NCBI RefSeq assembly: GCF_003075095.1
Contig: NZ_QCZF01000009.1
Span: 1 to 64,000, forward strand
DNA: 64,000 bases
Direction: 5' to 3'
Source of the DNA: Blastococcus litoris
Lineage (GTDB): Bacteria > Actinomycetota > Actinomycetes > Mycobacteriales > Geodermatophilaceae
Shown: positions 8,251 through 15,205 of the stretch, piece by piece
How positions within the stretch are numbered: the first letter of the stretch is position 1
Layout of the letters: every line of letters begins with the position of its first letter
Notes under the pieces: generated by a model
What the model was told of the DNA's origin: nothing
Seen by the model: only the letters and a program-made list of their open reading frames with translations
The model's database searches: none
Position numbers and translations under genes: made by a program

Positions 8251-9219
8251 TCAGCGGGACCCGGCCGCCGCCACGGTCACGTGCCAGGTGCGCGAGTGCG
8301 CCGGATGCGTCGCCCGGCAGGTGAGACGCGCGGCGACGGCGGAGGGACGGCTCTCCACCCGGGTCACGACGTCACCGTCCGGGCCGGCGAGGGTCACGGT
8401 CCACCGCTCGACCTCGGCGCCCGCCGCGGTCTCCTGGACGACCCCGACCACGGGCAGCGCGTCCACGTCCAGCAGGCCCAGCTCCTCGCGGGCGACGTGC
8501 TGGGCGGCCTGGCCCGGGATCGGGACTCCCGCCCGGCCCCGGAGCCACGGCAGCGCGACCCGGCCGCCGGTGTGCGCGGCGACGATCTCGGCGCCGTCGC
8601 CGGGCACCTGGCCGTAGTAGAAGCCGTGCGGCAGCACGAGGACGTTCGCGGCGAAGCGGTCGCCGCCCAGGTGGCTGCACTCCCACACGTCGGTGGGTCC
8701 GGGCGCGGGCAGGGCCCGGGCCAGCGGCCGCCCGCGCAGTGCGCAGCAGGCGTCGTGACCGCCGTGCGTGCAGACCAGGTAGACGGGGCCCGGTGCGGCC
8801 TCGCCGACGGAGCCGTCCCACGGCGCGGTGAGCAGGTCGGCGTCGGTGGAACGGACCGACCACCACAGCCCCTCGGACCCGGGCCGGCCGTCGACGTAGG
8901 CCCAGCGCCGGCCGGAGTCGGCCAGCCGGTCGCCGGGACGGCGGACCAGCAGCAACCGCACCCCCTCGGCGCGGGAGCGCCGCGCGAGCAGGGGGGCCAC
9001 CTCGGGGTCGAACCGGGACTCCGTCAGCGCGTCCCGCCCCCAGGGCCCGGGCTGCTCGATGAGCAGCCAGCGCTGGGCGGGTGAGGCGGTGGCGACGGGG
9101 GAGTCCCCCCGGGCCAGCGCCTGGACGGAGCAGCGGGTGTCGTCGAGCCGCCCGATTGGGCGCGCGGGGACCTCCGTCCGGCAGAAGTCGTCGGAGGCGG
9201 CCGGGTGGCTTTCGCTCAC
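8251..9219 (-). CDS. Sucrase/ferredoxin-like (Suc_Fer-like) thioredoxin-fold [2Fe-2S]-type protein
   Basis: 322 residues from GTG 9219 (MSESHPAASDDFC). The family signature is clear: YLVCTHGGHDACCALRGRPL, then VWECSHLGGDRFAANVLVLP and HGFYYGQV. In this family these cysteines and histidines sit in a thioredoxin-like ferredoxin fold thought to hold a [2Fe-2S] cluster (family knowledge). Its start codon overlaps the stop of the cupin oxygenase gene (GTGA), so it is the last gene of a tight three-gene minus-strand unit. That context suggests it could supply electrons to, or repair, the Fe(II) oxygenase (inference). Confidence 0.85.
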   Translation of the reverse strand: MSESHPAASDDFCRTEVPARPIGRLDDTRCSVQALARGDSPVATASPAQRWLLIEQPGPWGRDALTESRFDPEVAPLLARRSRAEGVRLLLVRRPGDRLADSGRRWAYVDGRPGSEGLWWSVRSTDADLLTAPWDGSVGEAAPGPVYLVCTHGGHDACCALRGRPLARALPAPGPTDVWECSHLGGDRFAANVLVLPHGFYYGQVPGDGAEIVAAHTGGRVALPWLRGRAGVPIPGQAAQHVAREELGLLDVDALPVVGVVQETAAGAEVERWTVTLAGPDGDVVTRVESRPSAVAARLTCRATHPAHSRTWHVTVAAAGSR

Positions 9220-10484
9220 GGGGCGGGGACGGTGGCGATCGCCTCGGTGACCAGCCGCCGCGCCAGGGTGATCCCGTCGGCGGGCTCCAGACCGGGCAGG
9301 TCGCCGACCTTGAGCTCCCCGACGTCGAGCAGTGCCTCCAGCGCCGGCCGGACGTCACCGGGGAACGAGTGCGACCGCCTGCCGGCGACCAGCGTGATCC
9401 GGCCGTCGGCAGCGTCCCGGAGGGTGCACCGCAACCGCCGGCGCAGCCGCAGGACGGAGTCCGGTTCCAGCGCCGCGGCCGCGGCCGACTGCGCCAGCGG
9501 CGCCACCGGCTCCGGGCGCACCTGCGCCCAGGTGGAGGCCCGCAGGCGGTCGGCCACCTCGGCGGGGTCGACGCGGCCCAGCCACTCCTGGAGGCCGGCG
9601 ATGACGGCGGCGACGTCGTCCCGCACGGACGCGGGGTCGCCCAGGTCCAGGCCCAGCGGCAGCGAGCCGCGCAACTCCGGGTCCTCGGTGGCCAGGGTGC
9701 GGACCAGGTCCAGGGCGGACTCGGCGGCCGCCCACCGGGTGACCGAGTGCACGCCGATCGTCAGGTGGGCGCTGATCTCGCCGAGCGCCACGGCAGAGTG
9801 CAGGAAGCCGCGCGGCAGGTAGAGGGCGTCCCCGGGGCGCAGCACCGCGTCGATGACCGGCTCGCGCCCGGCCGCGGCGGCCACCTCGGCGGCGCGGTCG
9901 TTCCAGGGCTGGGTGCGCAGCGGGTCGCGCAGCACCGGCTCGTGGATCGTCCAGTGCTTCTCGCCGGCCACCTGGAGCACGAAGACGTCGTGCACGTCGT
10001 AGTGCGGGCTGAACCCGCGGGAGGACGGCGGCGTGATGTAGGCGTTCACCTGCGTGGGGTGCCCGAGGTCGGCTGCCAGCTGGTCGGCGAACTCGATCAG
10101 CGGGGGCCAGAGCCGGTGCAGGCCCTGCAGGACCACGGTGCTGCCGTCGGCGAACAGCCGCAGCACGGCGTCCGAGGACACCTGGTCGGCGATCTCCGCG
10201 CCGGCGCCGCCCGAGGTGGTGAAGCGCTTGGTGTCGACGACGGCGCCGTCCTTGGCGATGCGCAGGAAGGGCGCGCGCAGGCCGCGGGTGGACAGCAGCT
10301 CGTCGACGGCGGCGAGGTCGAGCAGGTCGGTGAAGGAGTTGCCGGTGTCCTGAGCCCGGGTGAGCAGTGGGCGTCGGGCCCAGTACTCGTCGGCGAACAC
10401 CTGGGGCTCGATGTCGGTGCACCGCCGCAGGGCCGGGCGGAGCTCCTGCTCCGCCCGGCCCTGCGTGGTCGGGCTCTCGCTCAG
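9216..10484 (-). CDS. JmjC-type cupin protein, probable Fe(II)/2-oxoglutarate oxygenase (ROX-like)
   Basis: About 422 residues. PHYDVHDVFVLQVAGEKHW (H161-x-D163), then DALYLPRGFLHSA (H229), give the HxD...H iron triad of cupin_4/JmjC ribosomal-oxygenase-type hydroxylases. A C-terminal helical/winged region follows. These enzymes hydroxylate Arg, His, Asp or Asn side chains in proteins (family knowledge). No ATG, GTG or TTG start exists in frame; the frame runs back into Arg-rich antisense of the repeat. The best start is CTG 10484-10482, which overlaps the TGA of the ADGG-repeat ORF (CTGA). It yields an (M)SESPTT N-terminus resembling the MSESHP start of the next gene. Translational coupling to the repeat ORF is likely. 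The start remains uncertain, the function class is firm. Confidence 0.85.
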   Translation of the reverse strand: MSESPTTQGRAEQELRPALRRCTDIEPQVFADEYWARRPLLTRAQDTGNSFTDLLDLAAVDELLSTRGLRAPFLRIAKDGAVVDTKRFTTSGGAGAEIADQVSSDAVLRLFADGSTVVLQGLHRLWPPLIEFADQLAADLGHPTQVNAYITPPSSRGFSPHYDVHDVFVLQVAGEKHWTIHEPVLRDPLRTQPWNDRAAEVAAAAGREPVIDAVLRPGDALYLPRGFLHSAVALGEISAHLTIGVHSVTRWAAAESALDLVRTLATEDPELRGSLPLGLDLGDPASVRDDVAAVIAGLQEWLGRVDPAEVADRLRASTWAQVRPEPVAPLAQSAAAAALEPDSVLRLRRRLRCTLRDAADGRITLVAGRRSHSFPGDVRPALEALLDVGELKVGDLPGLEPADGITLARRLVTEAIATVPAP

Positions 10485-10732
10485 GCCGAACCGTCCGCGC
10501 CGCCGTCGGCACCGCCGTCCGCGCCACCGTCGGCACCACCGTCGGCGCCACCGTCGGCACCGCCATCGGCGCCACCGTCGGCGCCACCGTCGGCGCCACC
10601 GTCGGCCGGGCCGTGGTGGGCGCCACCGTCGGCGCCGCCGTCCGCGCCGCCGTCGTGCGTGCCGGGGGTGCCGGACGCGCCGCCGTCGGCGGGGCCCTCC
10701 GTGCTGGTCATGTCGTCGTCGTCGAGAGCCAT
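10481..10732 (-). CDS. Small acidic ADGG-tetrapeptide-repeat protein (possible modified peptide precursor)
   Basis: 83 residues from ATG 10732, with GGAGA about 8 bases upstream. A short head (MALDDDDMTSTEGP) is followed by ADGG units: three scattered ones, then a run of about nine perfect units closing with ADGSA. Only a handful of residues are not A, D or G, and there are no Cys or aromatic residues. The stop is shared with the CTG start of the JmjC-type oxygenase, and the ferredoxin-like gene follows, so all three look co-translated. I do not recognise a family. A secreted or modified repeat peptide whose Asp residues are hydroxylated by the neighbouring oxygenase is a hypothesis. A low-complexity spurious ORF is the alternative. 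Confidence 0.6.
   Translation of the reverse strand: MALDDDDMTSTEGPADGGASGTPGTHDGGADGGADGGAHHGPADGGADGGADGGADGGADGGADGGADGGADGGADGGADGSA
10490..10606 (-). repeat. 12-bp tandem repeat encoding ADGG units
   Basis: On the plus strand the unit reads approximately CCACCGTCGGCG, repeated about nine times with changes mostly at third codon positions. On the coding (minus) strand it gives (ADGG)n. Third-position drift with conserved amino acids suggests selection on the peptide rather than pure slippage, although 12-bp units can also expand by slippage. Confidence 0.85.
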
Positions 10733-10755
10733 GCCGTCTCCGTCCAGGTCGATCC

Positions 10756-10777
10756 GGGGCTGCCGGACGGCAGCCCC
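10756..10777 (-). promoter_or_regulatory. Stem-loop in the leader of the ADGG-repeat operon
   Basis: GGGGCTGCC / GGCAGCCCC forms a 9-bp perfect stem with a 4-base loop about 24 bases upstream of the ATG at 10732, within the presumed mRNA leader. It could act as an attenuator or protein site. No ligand-binding RNA family is recognised. Confidence 0.4.
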
Positions 10778-10908
10778 CGTCGCTGCTTACCTCCCTCATC
10801 CTTCTCCGACACCTGCCTCCCCACCAGCCCGGACCTGCTGCGACGGGGCCCAGGTCACGAGGACGACACGACACGGGCCGGGCGCGCGCGCCCCGCAGAC
10901 CGCGCCGG

Positions 10909-10914
10909 TACTGT
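10909..10914 (+). promoter_or_regulatory. Putative dinB -10 element (TACTGT)
   Basis: TACTGT fits TANNNT and lies 13 bases before the LexA box, which would place that box just downstream of the transcription start, a position suited to repression. The same hexamer occurs upstream of mraZ. Confidence 0.4.
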
Positions 10915-10927
10915 CCGGGACGAGGGA

Positions 10928-10943
10928 TCGAACGTGTGTTCGA
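10928..10943 (+). promoter_or_regulatory. LexA/SOS box upstream of dinB
   Basis: TCGAACGTGTGTTCGA is a perfect match to the actinobacterial SOS consensus TCGAAC-N4-GTTCGA, fully palindromic in its arms. It ends 15 bases before the dinB GTG. LexA bound here would block dinB transcription until DNA damage triggers RecA-dependent LexA cleavage (family knowledge). Confidence 0.9.
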
Positions 10944-10958
10944 ATTGGAGGAGGGGCA

Positions 10959-12239
10959 GTGGGATCGGGCCGGGCGGAGGGCTGCGGCGTCCTGCACGTG
11001 GACATGGACGCGTTCTTCGCCAGCGTCGAGGTGCGCAAGCACCCCGAGCTGGCGGGCACCCCGGTGATCGTCGGTGGGTCGGGGAACCGGGGGGTGGTCA
11101 CGTCCGCGACCTACGAGGCGCGCCGCTACGGGGTGCACGCGGCCATGCCGACCGCCCGGGCGCTGCGGCTGTGCCCGACGGCGACGGTGCTGCCGGGGGA
11201 CATGGCGCTCTACAGCGAGGTGTCCCGGTCGGTGATGGCGCTGTTCCGCTCGATCACCCCGGTGGTCGAGCCGCTCTCGCTCGACGAGGCCTTCCTCGAC
11301 GTGTCCGGTGCCGGGCGCCGGCTGGGGGACGCGGCCGAGATCGGCGAGTACATCCGCGCCCGGGTGTTCGACGAGCAGGGGATCACCTGCTCGGTCGGGG
11401 TGGCCGGCACCAAGTTCGTCGCCAAGCTCGCCTCCACCCGCGCCAAGCCCGACGGGATGCTCGTCGTCCGCCCGGCCGAGGTGATGGACTTCCTGCACCC
11501 GCTGCCCGTCGGCGCCCTGTGGGGCGTGGGCCCCAAGACCGAGGAGCAGCTGCTCCGCCTCGGTCTGCGCACCGTCGGCGACCTGGCGCACGTGCCGGCC
11601 AAGACCCTGCAGCGGGCCGTGGGCGTGGCCGCCGGCAGCCACCTGCACGAGCTGGCCTGGGGCCGCGATCCCCGGCGGGTCGTGCCGAACGAGCCGGAGA
11701 AGTCCACCGGCCACGAGGAGACCTTCGGCACCGACGTCGACGACCCCGAGGTGATCCACCGCGAGCTCCTCCTGCTCGCCGAGCGGACGGCGGGCCGGCT
11801 GCGCGCCGGGGGGTGGCTGACCCGCACGGTGAGCATCAAGGTGCGCTTCGCCGACTTCGCCACGATCACCCGCAGCCGCACCCTCGACGTCCCCACCGAC
11901 GTCGGGCAGGAGCTCTACGAGACCGCCCGCGCCCTCTTCGACGCGCTCGGGCTGGAGCGGGCGCGCATCCGGCTGGTCGGGGTCCGGGCCGAGCGCCTGG
12001 TCGAGGCCGGCAACGCACCGCAGCAGCTCGAGCTCGGCGCCCGGGAGCACGGCCGGCGCGAGGCCGAGCTGGCCGCCGACCGCGCCGCCCGGCGCTTCGG
12101 GGCCGGCGCGGTCCGCCCCGCGACGCTGCTCCACCGGGCGGGCCGGCCGGGCAGCAGCCGCCCGACCAGCGCGGATAGCCCTTCGCGGACGATGCGGAAC
12201 CCGGGCGCGGGCCCGACCGTTGGCTACCCGAAGGAGTGA
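10959..12239 (+). CDS. dinB: DNA polymerase IV (DinB, Y-family translesion polymerase)
   Basis: 426 residues from GTG 10959, with GGAGGAGGGG just upstream. Y-family motifs are HVDMDAFFASVE (catalytic Asp), YEARRYGV, PLSLDEAFLDVSG (catalytic Asp-Glu) and SVGVAGTKFVAKLAS. The helix-hairpin-helix thumb LWGVGPKTEEQLLRLG and the little-finger domain follow. QQLELG near residue 360 is a possible beta-clamp contact, and the last 50 or so residues are disordered-looking. It performs error-prone bypass of DNA lesions. A perfect LexA box immediately upstream makes it SOS-inducible. Mycobacterial dinB genes are generally described as outside the SOS regulon, so this control is notable. Confidence 0.95.
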   Translation: MGSGRAEGCGVLHVDMDAFFASVEVRKHPELAGTPVIVGGSGNRGVVTSATYEARRYGVHAAMPTARALRLCPTATVLPGDMALYSEVSRSVMALFRSITPVVEPLSLDEAFLDVSGAGRRLGDAAEIGEYIRARVFDEQGITCSVGVAGTKFVAKLASTRAKPDGMLVVRPAEVMDFLHPLPVGALWGVGPKTEEQLLRLGLRTVGDLAHVPAKTLQRAVGVAAGSHLHELAWGRDPRRVVPNEPEKSTGHEETFGTDVDDPEVIHRELLLLAERTAGRLRAGGWLTRTVSIKVRFADFATITRSRTLDVPTDVGQELYETARALFDALGLERARIRLVGVRAERLVEAGNAPQQLELGAREHGRREAELAADRAARRFGAGAVRPATLLHRAGRPGSSRPTSADSPSRTMRNPGAGPTVGYPKE

Positions 12240-12364
12240 TCGGACGACGATCCCGACAGGTCGCCGCACGGTCGCCTTTCGCACCCTGCGAAGGGCTCGT
12301 ATCCTCGATGCCACCGTCGGCGGATGCCTCCGACGGCAATGGCTAGGCCCTACTGGAGGTCGAC

Positions 12365-12775
12365 GTGCCGCTCTCCGAGCACGAGCAGCGTCTGCTGGAG
12401 CAGATCGAGCGCGCCCTCGTCGATGACGATCCGAAGTTCGCTTCGTCCGTCCGCACCGGCGATCGCCGGCTGAAGGCCCGGCGCAAGCTGCAGCTGGGCG
12501 CGGTCCTCGTCGTGGTCGGCCTCGCCGTCCTCGTCGGCGGTGCCGTCGCCCAGTCGGTCCTGATCGGCGTGCTGGGCTCGCTCATCGCCTTCGGCGGGCT
12601 CGCGCTCGGCGTCCTGAACTACAAGACCGCCACCGGTGCGGTCGAGGCCGGCAGCGCGCCGGCCGGCAACCGCGGCCCGGCCGGTCCCGGTCGCTCCGGA
12701 CGGAGCGCCCGCGCCGGGCGCCAGCCGCTCAAGAGCCGCCTCGAGGAGCGCTTCCGCCGCCGCTACGACCAGTAG
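12365..12775 (+). CDS. DUF3040 small membrane protein
   Basis: 136 residues from GTG 12365, with TGGAGG about 8 bases upstream. The opening PLSEHEQRLLEQIERALVDDDPKFA is the hallmark of the actinobacterial DUF3040 family. Two adjacent membrane helices follow (about residues 43-63 and 66-83), then a basic tail rich in Gly, Arg and Ala. The function is unknown. The gene commonly sits near mraZ and the division cluster in actinobacteria (family knowledge), as here. A strong bidirectional hairpin follows the stop. Confidence 0.9.
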   Translation: MPLSEHEQRLLEQIERALVDDDPKFASSVRTGDRRLKARRKLQLGAVLVVVGLAVLVGGAVAQSVLIGVLGSLIAFGGLALGVLNYKTATGAVEAGSAPAGNRGPAGPGRSGRSARAGRQPLKSRLEERFRRRYDQ

Positions 12776-12790
12776 CCCCCGCACCCACCG

Positions 12791-12820
12791 AGAGCCGCCG
12801 TCCCCCGGGACGGCGGCTCT
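12791..12820. terminator. Bidirectional GC-rich terminator hairpin
   Basis: AGAGCCGCCGTCCC pairs perfectly with GGGACGGCGGCTCT (14 bp) across a 2-base apex, with no T tract. It lies between the convergent DUF3040 and transglutaminase genes and can serve both strands. Confidence 0.8.
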
Positions 12821-12844
12821 CGCCGTTCCGGGGGCCCCTCCGGG

Positions 12845-15205
12845 TCACACCGGGCGCGTGCCGCCCCGCCGGACGAGGCGCGGGAGCCGCCGGCTCAGCG
12901 ACCCGGCCACCCGCCCCGCCGCTCCGGAGACCAGGGACGCGGGCCACAGCCGGGCCCGCAGCCGGTCGCGCCGCGGAAGGGCGGCCAGCAGGCCCCGGCG
13001 TGCGGTGTGCAGGGCCCCGGGCAGGTCCGGGTGCACCCGCTGCGCTCCCGCCGGGCCGTAACTGGCGGTCTCCTCGGCCAGGGCGAGCCGCAGGACGGCG
13101 TCGGCACCCTCCTCGGACGTCGCGGAGCGGCCGAGCACCGTGCCCAGCTCCCGCGCCACCTGCCGTGGCGTCCACGCGGGCTGCAGGCCCAGGCCGCCGT
13201 CCAGCGCGGTCGCGGTCAGCTCGTCCCACAGGGCGCCCGCCGTCCCGGTCGCGATCCGGCGACGGCGCTGGAGGGCACGGAGGGCTGCAGGGGTCGCGAC
13301 GACACCGGCGGCCAGCAGTGCCAGCCCCGCCCAGCGGGCCACCGGCGCCAGCAGGCCGTCGTCCGAGCCGCCGGAGGAGCTCCCCGGGACACCTCCCGCC
13401 GCGCGGTCCCGCTGCGTCGTGGGGACCGGCTGGGACGGCGCCGTCGGCACCGGGACCTCGGCCTGGCTGTCGGGCTGCTCCTCCTCGCCGGCCCGGGGCG
13501 CCCACGGGAGGTCGACAGCGCGGTCGCGGGCGATGGGCGTCGGGTCGAAGGGCACCCAGCCCAGGTCCTCGAAGTAGACCTCGACCCACGCGTGCGCGTC
13601 GTCGCTGGTGATCAGCCGGCTGCCGTCGCTCTCCTCGGTGCCCGGCGTGTAGCCCAGCGCCACCCGCGCCGGCACCCCCGCGGCCCGGGCCATGACCGCC
13701 ATGGCGCCGGCGTACTGCTCGCAGTAGCCCCGCCGCAGCCGCAGGAAGTCGACCAGGTCGTCGCCGCTGGTGCCCGGCTCCGTGGAGAGGCTGTAGATGA
13801 AGCCGTTCCCGCGGTCGGTCAGGAAGTCGAGGATCGCGCGCACCCGCTCGTAGGGGGACCCCGCGTCGGCGGTCACCGCGGCCACGACGTCGGTGACCGC
13901 GGGATCCAGCAGCGGCAGCGCGGTGAACTGCTGCTGCACCGGGTCGTCCGGGGGGAGCTGCGCGGCACCGGCCAGCTGGGCCTGCGTCGGCCGCGGCTCG
14001 TTCGCGGTCACCGTGTAGGTCAGGCCGGCGCTGGTCACGTCACGGCCGTAGACCGTGCCCGTCTCGGGGTCGAACCGCCAGCCCTCGTCGCCGCCGCCGG
14101 CGAGCTCGACCGACTGGGGCGAGAACAGCGTCGGCAGGAACCTGTCGTCGTGCTGGAGGACCGAGATGTCCGCGCGGACGGTGCGCGAGGACTGGCGGCC
14201 GGGCAGCGGGGCCAGCTCGCCCTCGTCGGCGATGGACTCCTCGCCCCGCAGGTTGGACAGCGTCCAGCCGGACTCGTTGTCGTACTCGTCGATCGCCACC
14301 GCACGCAGGTAACCGGGGTCGGCGACCGAGGCGTCCAGGCGCAGCAGGTCGATCGGCTCCGGCAGGGTCAGCTGGCCCGACATCGTGGCGACCGGGTCCA
14401 GCGAGGTCCCGGTGGCCCCGCCGGCGCCCCCGCCCAGACCCGTGGCCAGGGAGCCCTCGGCGAGCACGGGGACGAAGGCGCCGAGCACCAGACCGGTGGC
14501 GAGCGCGGCGACCCCGATCCGCAGGGCGGCGAGCCCGCCGGTGGGTCCGGTACGGCGGGTGGTGCGCCCCGCGGCCGCCAGCCGTCGTCGCTGGTCGGTC
14601 CACATCAGGAGGGCCAGGCCCGCGGCCGGGGCGGCCACGGCGACCAGGCCGATCGTCCCGGTGACCGTGGCGACGGGCACGCAGAAGAGGACGAGCAGCC
14701 CCAGCCCGGCCAGGGTGGCCTGGCGCCCGGCGACGGTCACGAGGTCCACGAGGACGGCGATCAGCCCGACGAAGACGGCGGTGAGCGCGAGCAGCCCGGT
14801 CAGCGGCAGGGCGGGGGTGGCCTGCTCCTGCAGCTCGGCGGTGCCCTCGGTCAGCACCGCGTTCAGGTCGCCGAGGCTGCCCGGGGTGGGGACCAGCCCG
14901 GCGATGGCGTGGTCCGGTGCGAAGAGGGCGGTCAGCACCGCGAGCAGGAGGAGCAGCTGCCCGGCCGGGACCAGGGCCGTGCCGATCGCCGTCGCCGCGG
15001 CACCCGGGGTGCGGCCGCGCGTGAGGGCCGCCCACAGCGCGGCGCCCCCGCTGCGCAGCAGCAGGCCACCGGCCAGGACGGTGAGGACGACGGCGAGCAC
15101 CGGGCCGAACCAGGCGCCGGAGGTGAAGACGGGGGTCAGCGCCGCCGCGCCGAGCAGCGTGGCGAGGGCAGCGGCCACCGCCGGGCGGACGTCCACCTCG
15201 CTCAT
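12845..15205 (-). CDS. TgpA-like membrane transglutaminase-domain protein
   Basis: 786 residues from ATG 15205, which overlaps the DUF58 stop (ATGA). About six N-terminal membrane helices (to about residue 215) are followed by an extracytoplasmic region. It contains the transglutaminase core GYCEQYAGAMAVMARAAGV (Cys about 495), DDAHAWVEVYF (His about 538) and WVPFDPTP (Asp about 553). A further membrane helix lies near residue 640, before an Arg-rich cytoplasmic tail of the DUF4129 kind. The catalytic triad is intact. It is the third gene of a MoxR-DUF58-transglutaminase unit widespread in actinobacteria. The physiological substrate is not known. Confidence 0.9.
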   Translation of the reverse strand: MSEVDVRPAVAAALATLLGAAALTPVFTSGAWFGPVLAVVLTVLAGGLLLRSGGAALWAALTRGRTPGAAATAIGTALVPAGQLLLLLAVLTALFAPDHAIAGLVPTPGSLGDLNAVLTEGTAELQEQATPALPLTGLLALTAVFVGLIAVLVDLVTVAGRQATLAGLGLLVLFCVPVATVTGTIGLVAVAAPAAGLALLMWTDQRRRLAAAGRTTRRTGPTGGLAALRIGVAALATGLVLGAFVPVLAEGSLATGLGGGAGGATGTSLDPVATMSGQLTLPEPIDLLRLDASVADPGYLRAVAIDEYDNESGWTLSNLRGEESIADEGELAPLPGRQSSRTVRADISVLQHDDRFLPTLFSPQSVELAGGGDEGWRFDPETGTVYGRDVTSAGLTYTVTANEPRPTQAQLAGAAQLPPDDPVQQQFTALPLLDPAVTDVVAAVTADAGSPYERVRAILDFLTDRGNGFIYSLSTEPGTSGDDLVDFLRLRRGYCEQYAGAMAVMARAAGVPARVALGYTPGTEESDGSRLITSDDAHAWVEVYFEDLGWVPFDPTPIARDRAVDLPWAPRAGEEEQPDSQAEVPVPTAPSQPVPTTQRDRAAGGVPGSSSGGSDDGLLAPVARWAGLALLAAGVVATPAALRALQRRRRIATGTAGALWDELTATALDGGLGLQPAWTPRQVARELGTVLGRSATSEEGADAVLRLALAEETASYGPAGAQRVHPDLPGALHTARRGLLAALPRRDRLRARLWPASLVSGAAGRVAGSLSRRLPRLVRRGGTRPV

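Noticed and set aside
10490-10666. CRISPR-like array
   Set aside because: The 12-bp units are contiguous with no spacers and no cas genes are present; it is a coding tandem repeat.
10485-12314. Upstream extension of the oxygenase reading frame on the minus strand
   Set aside because: Beyond 10484 it is Arg/Trp-rich antisense of the 12-bp repeat and of dinB, with no start codon linked to the protein fold.
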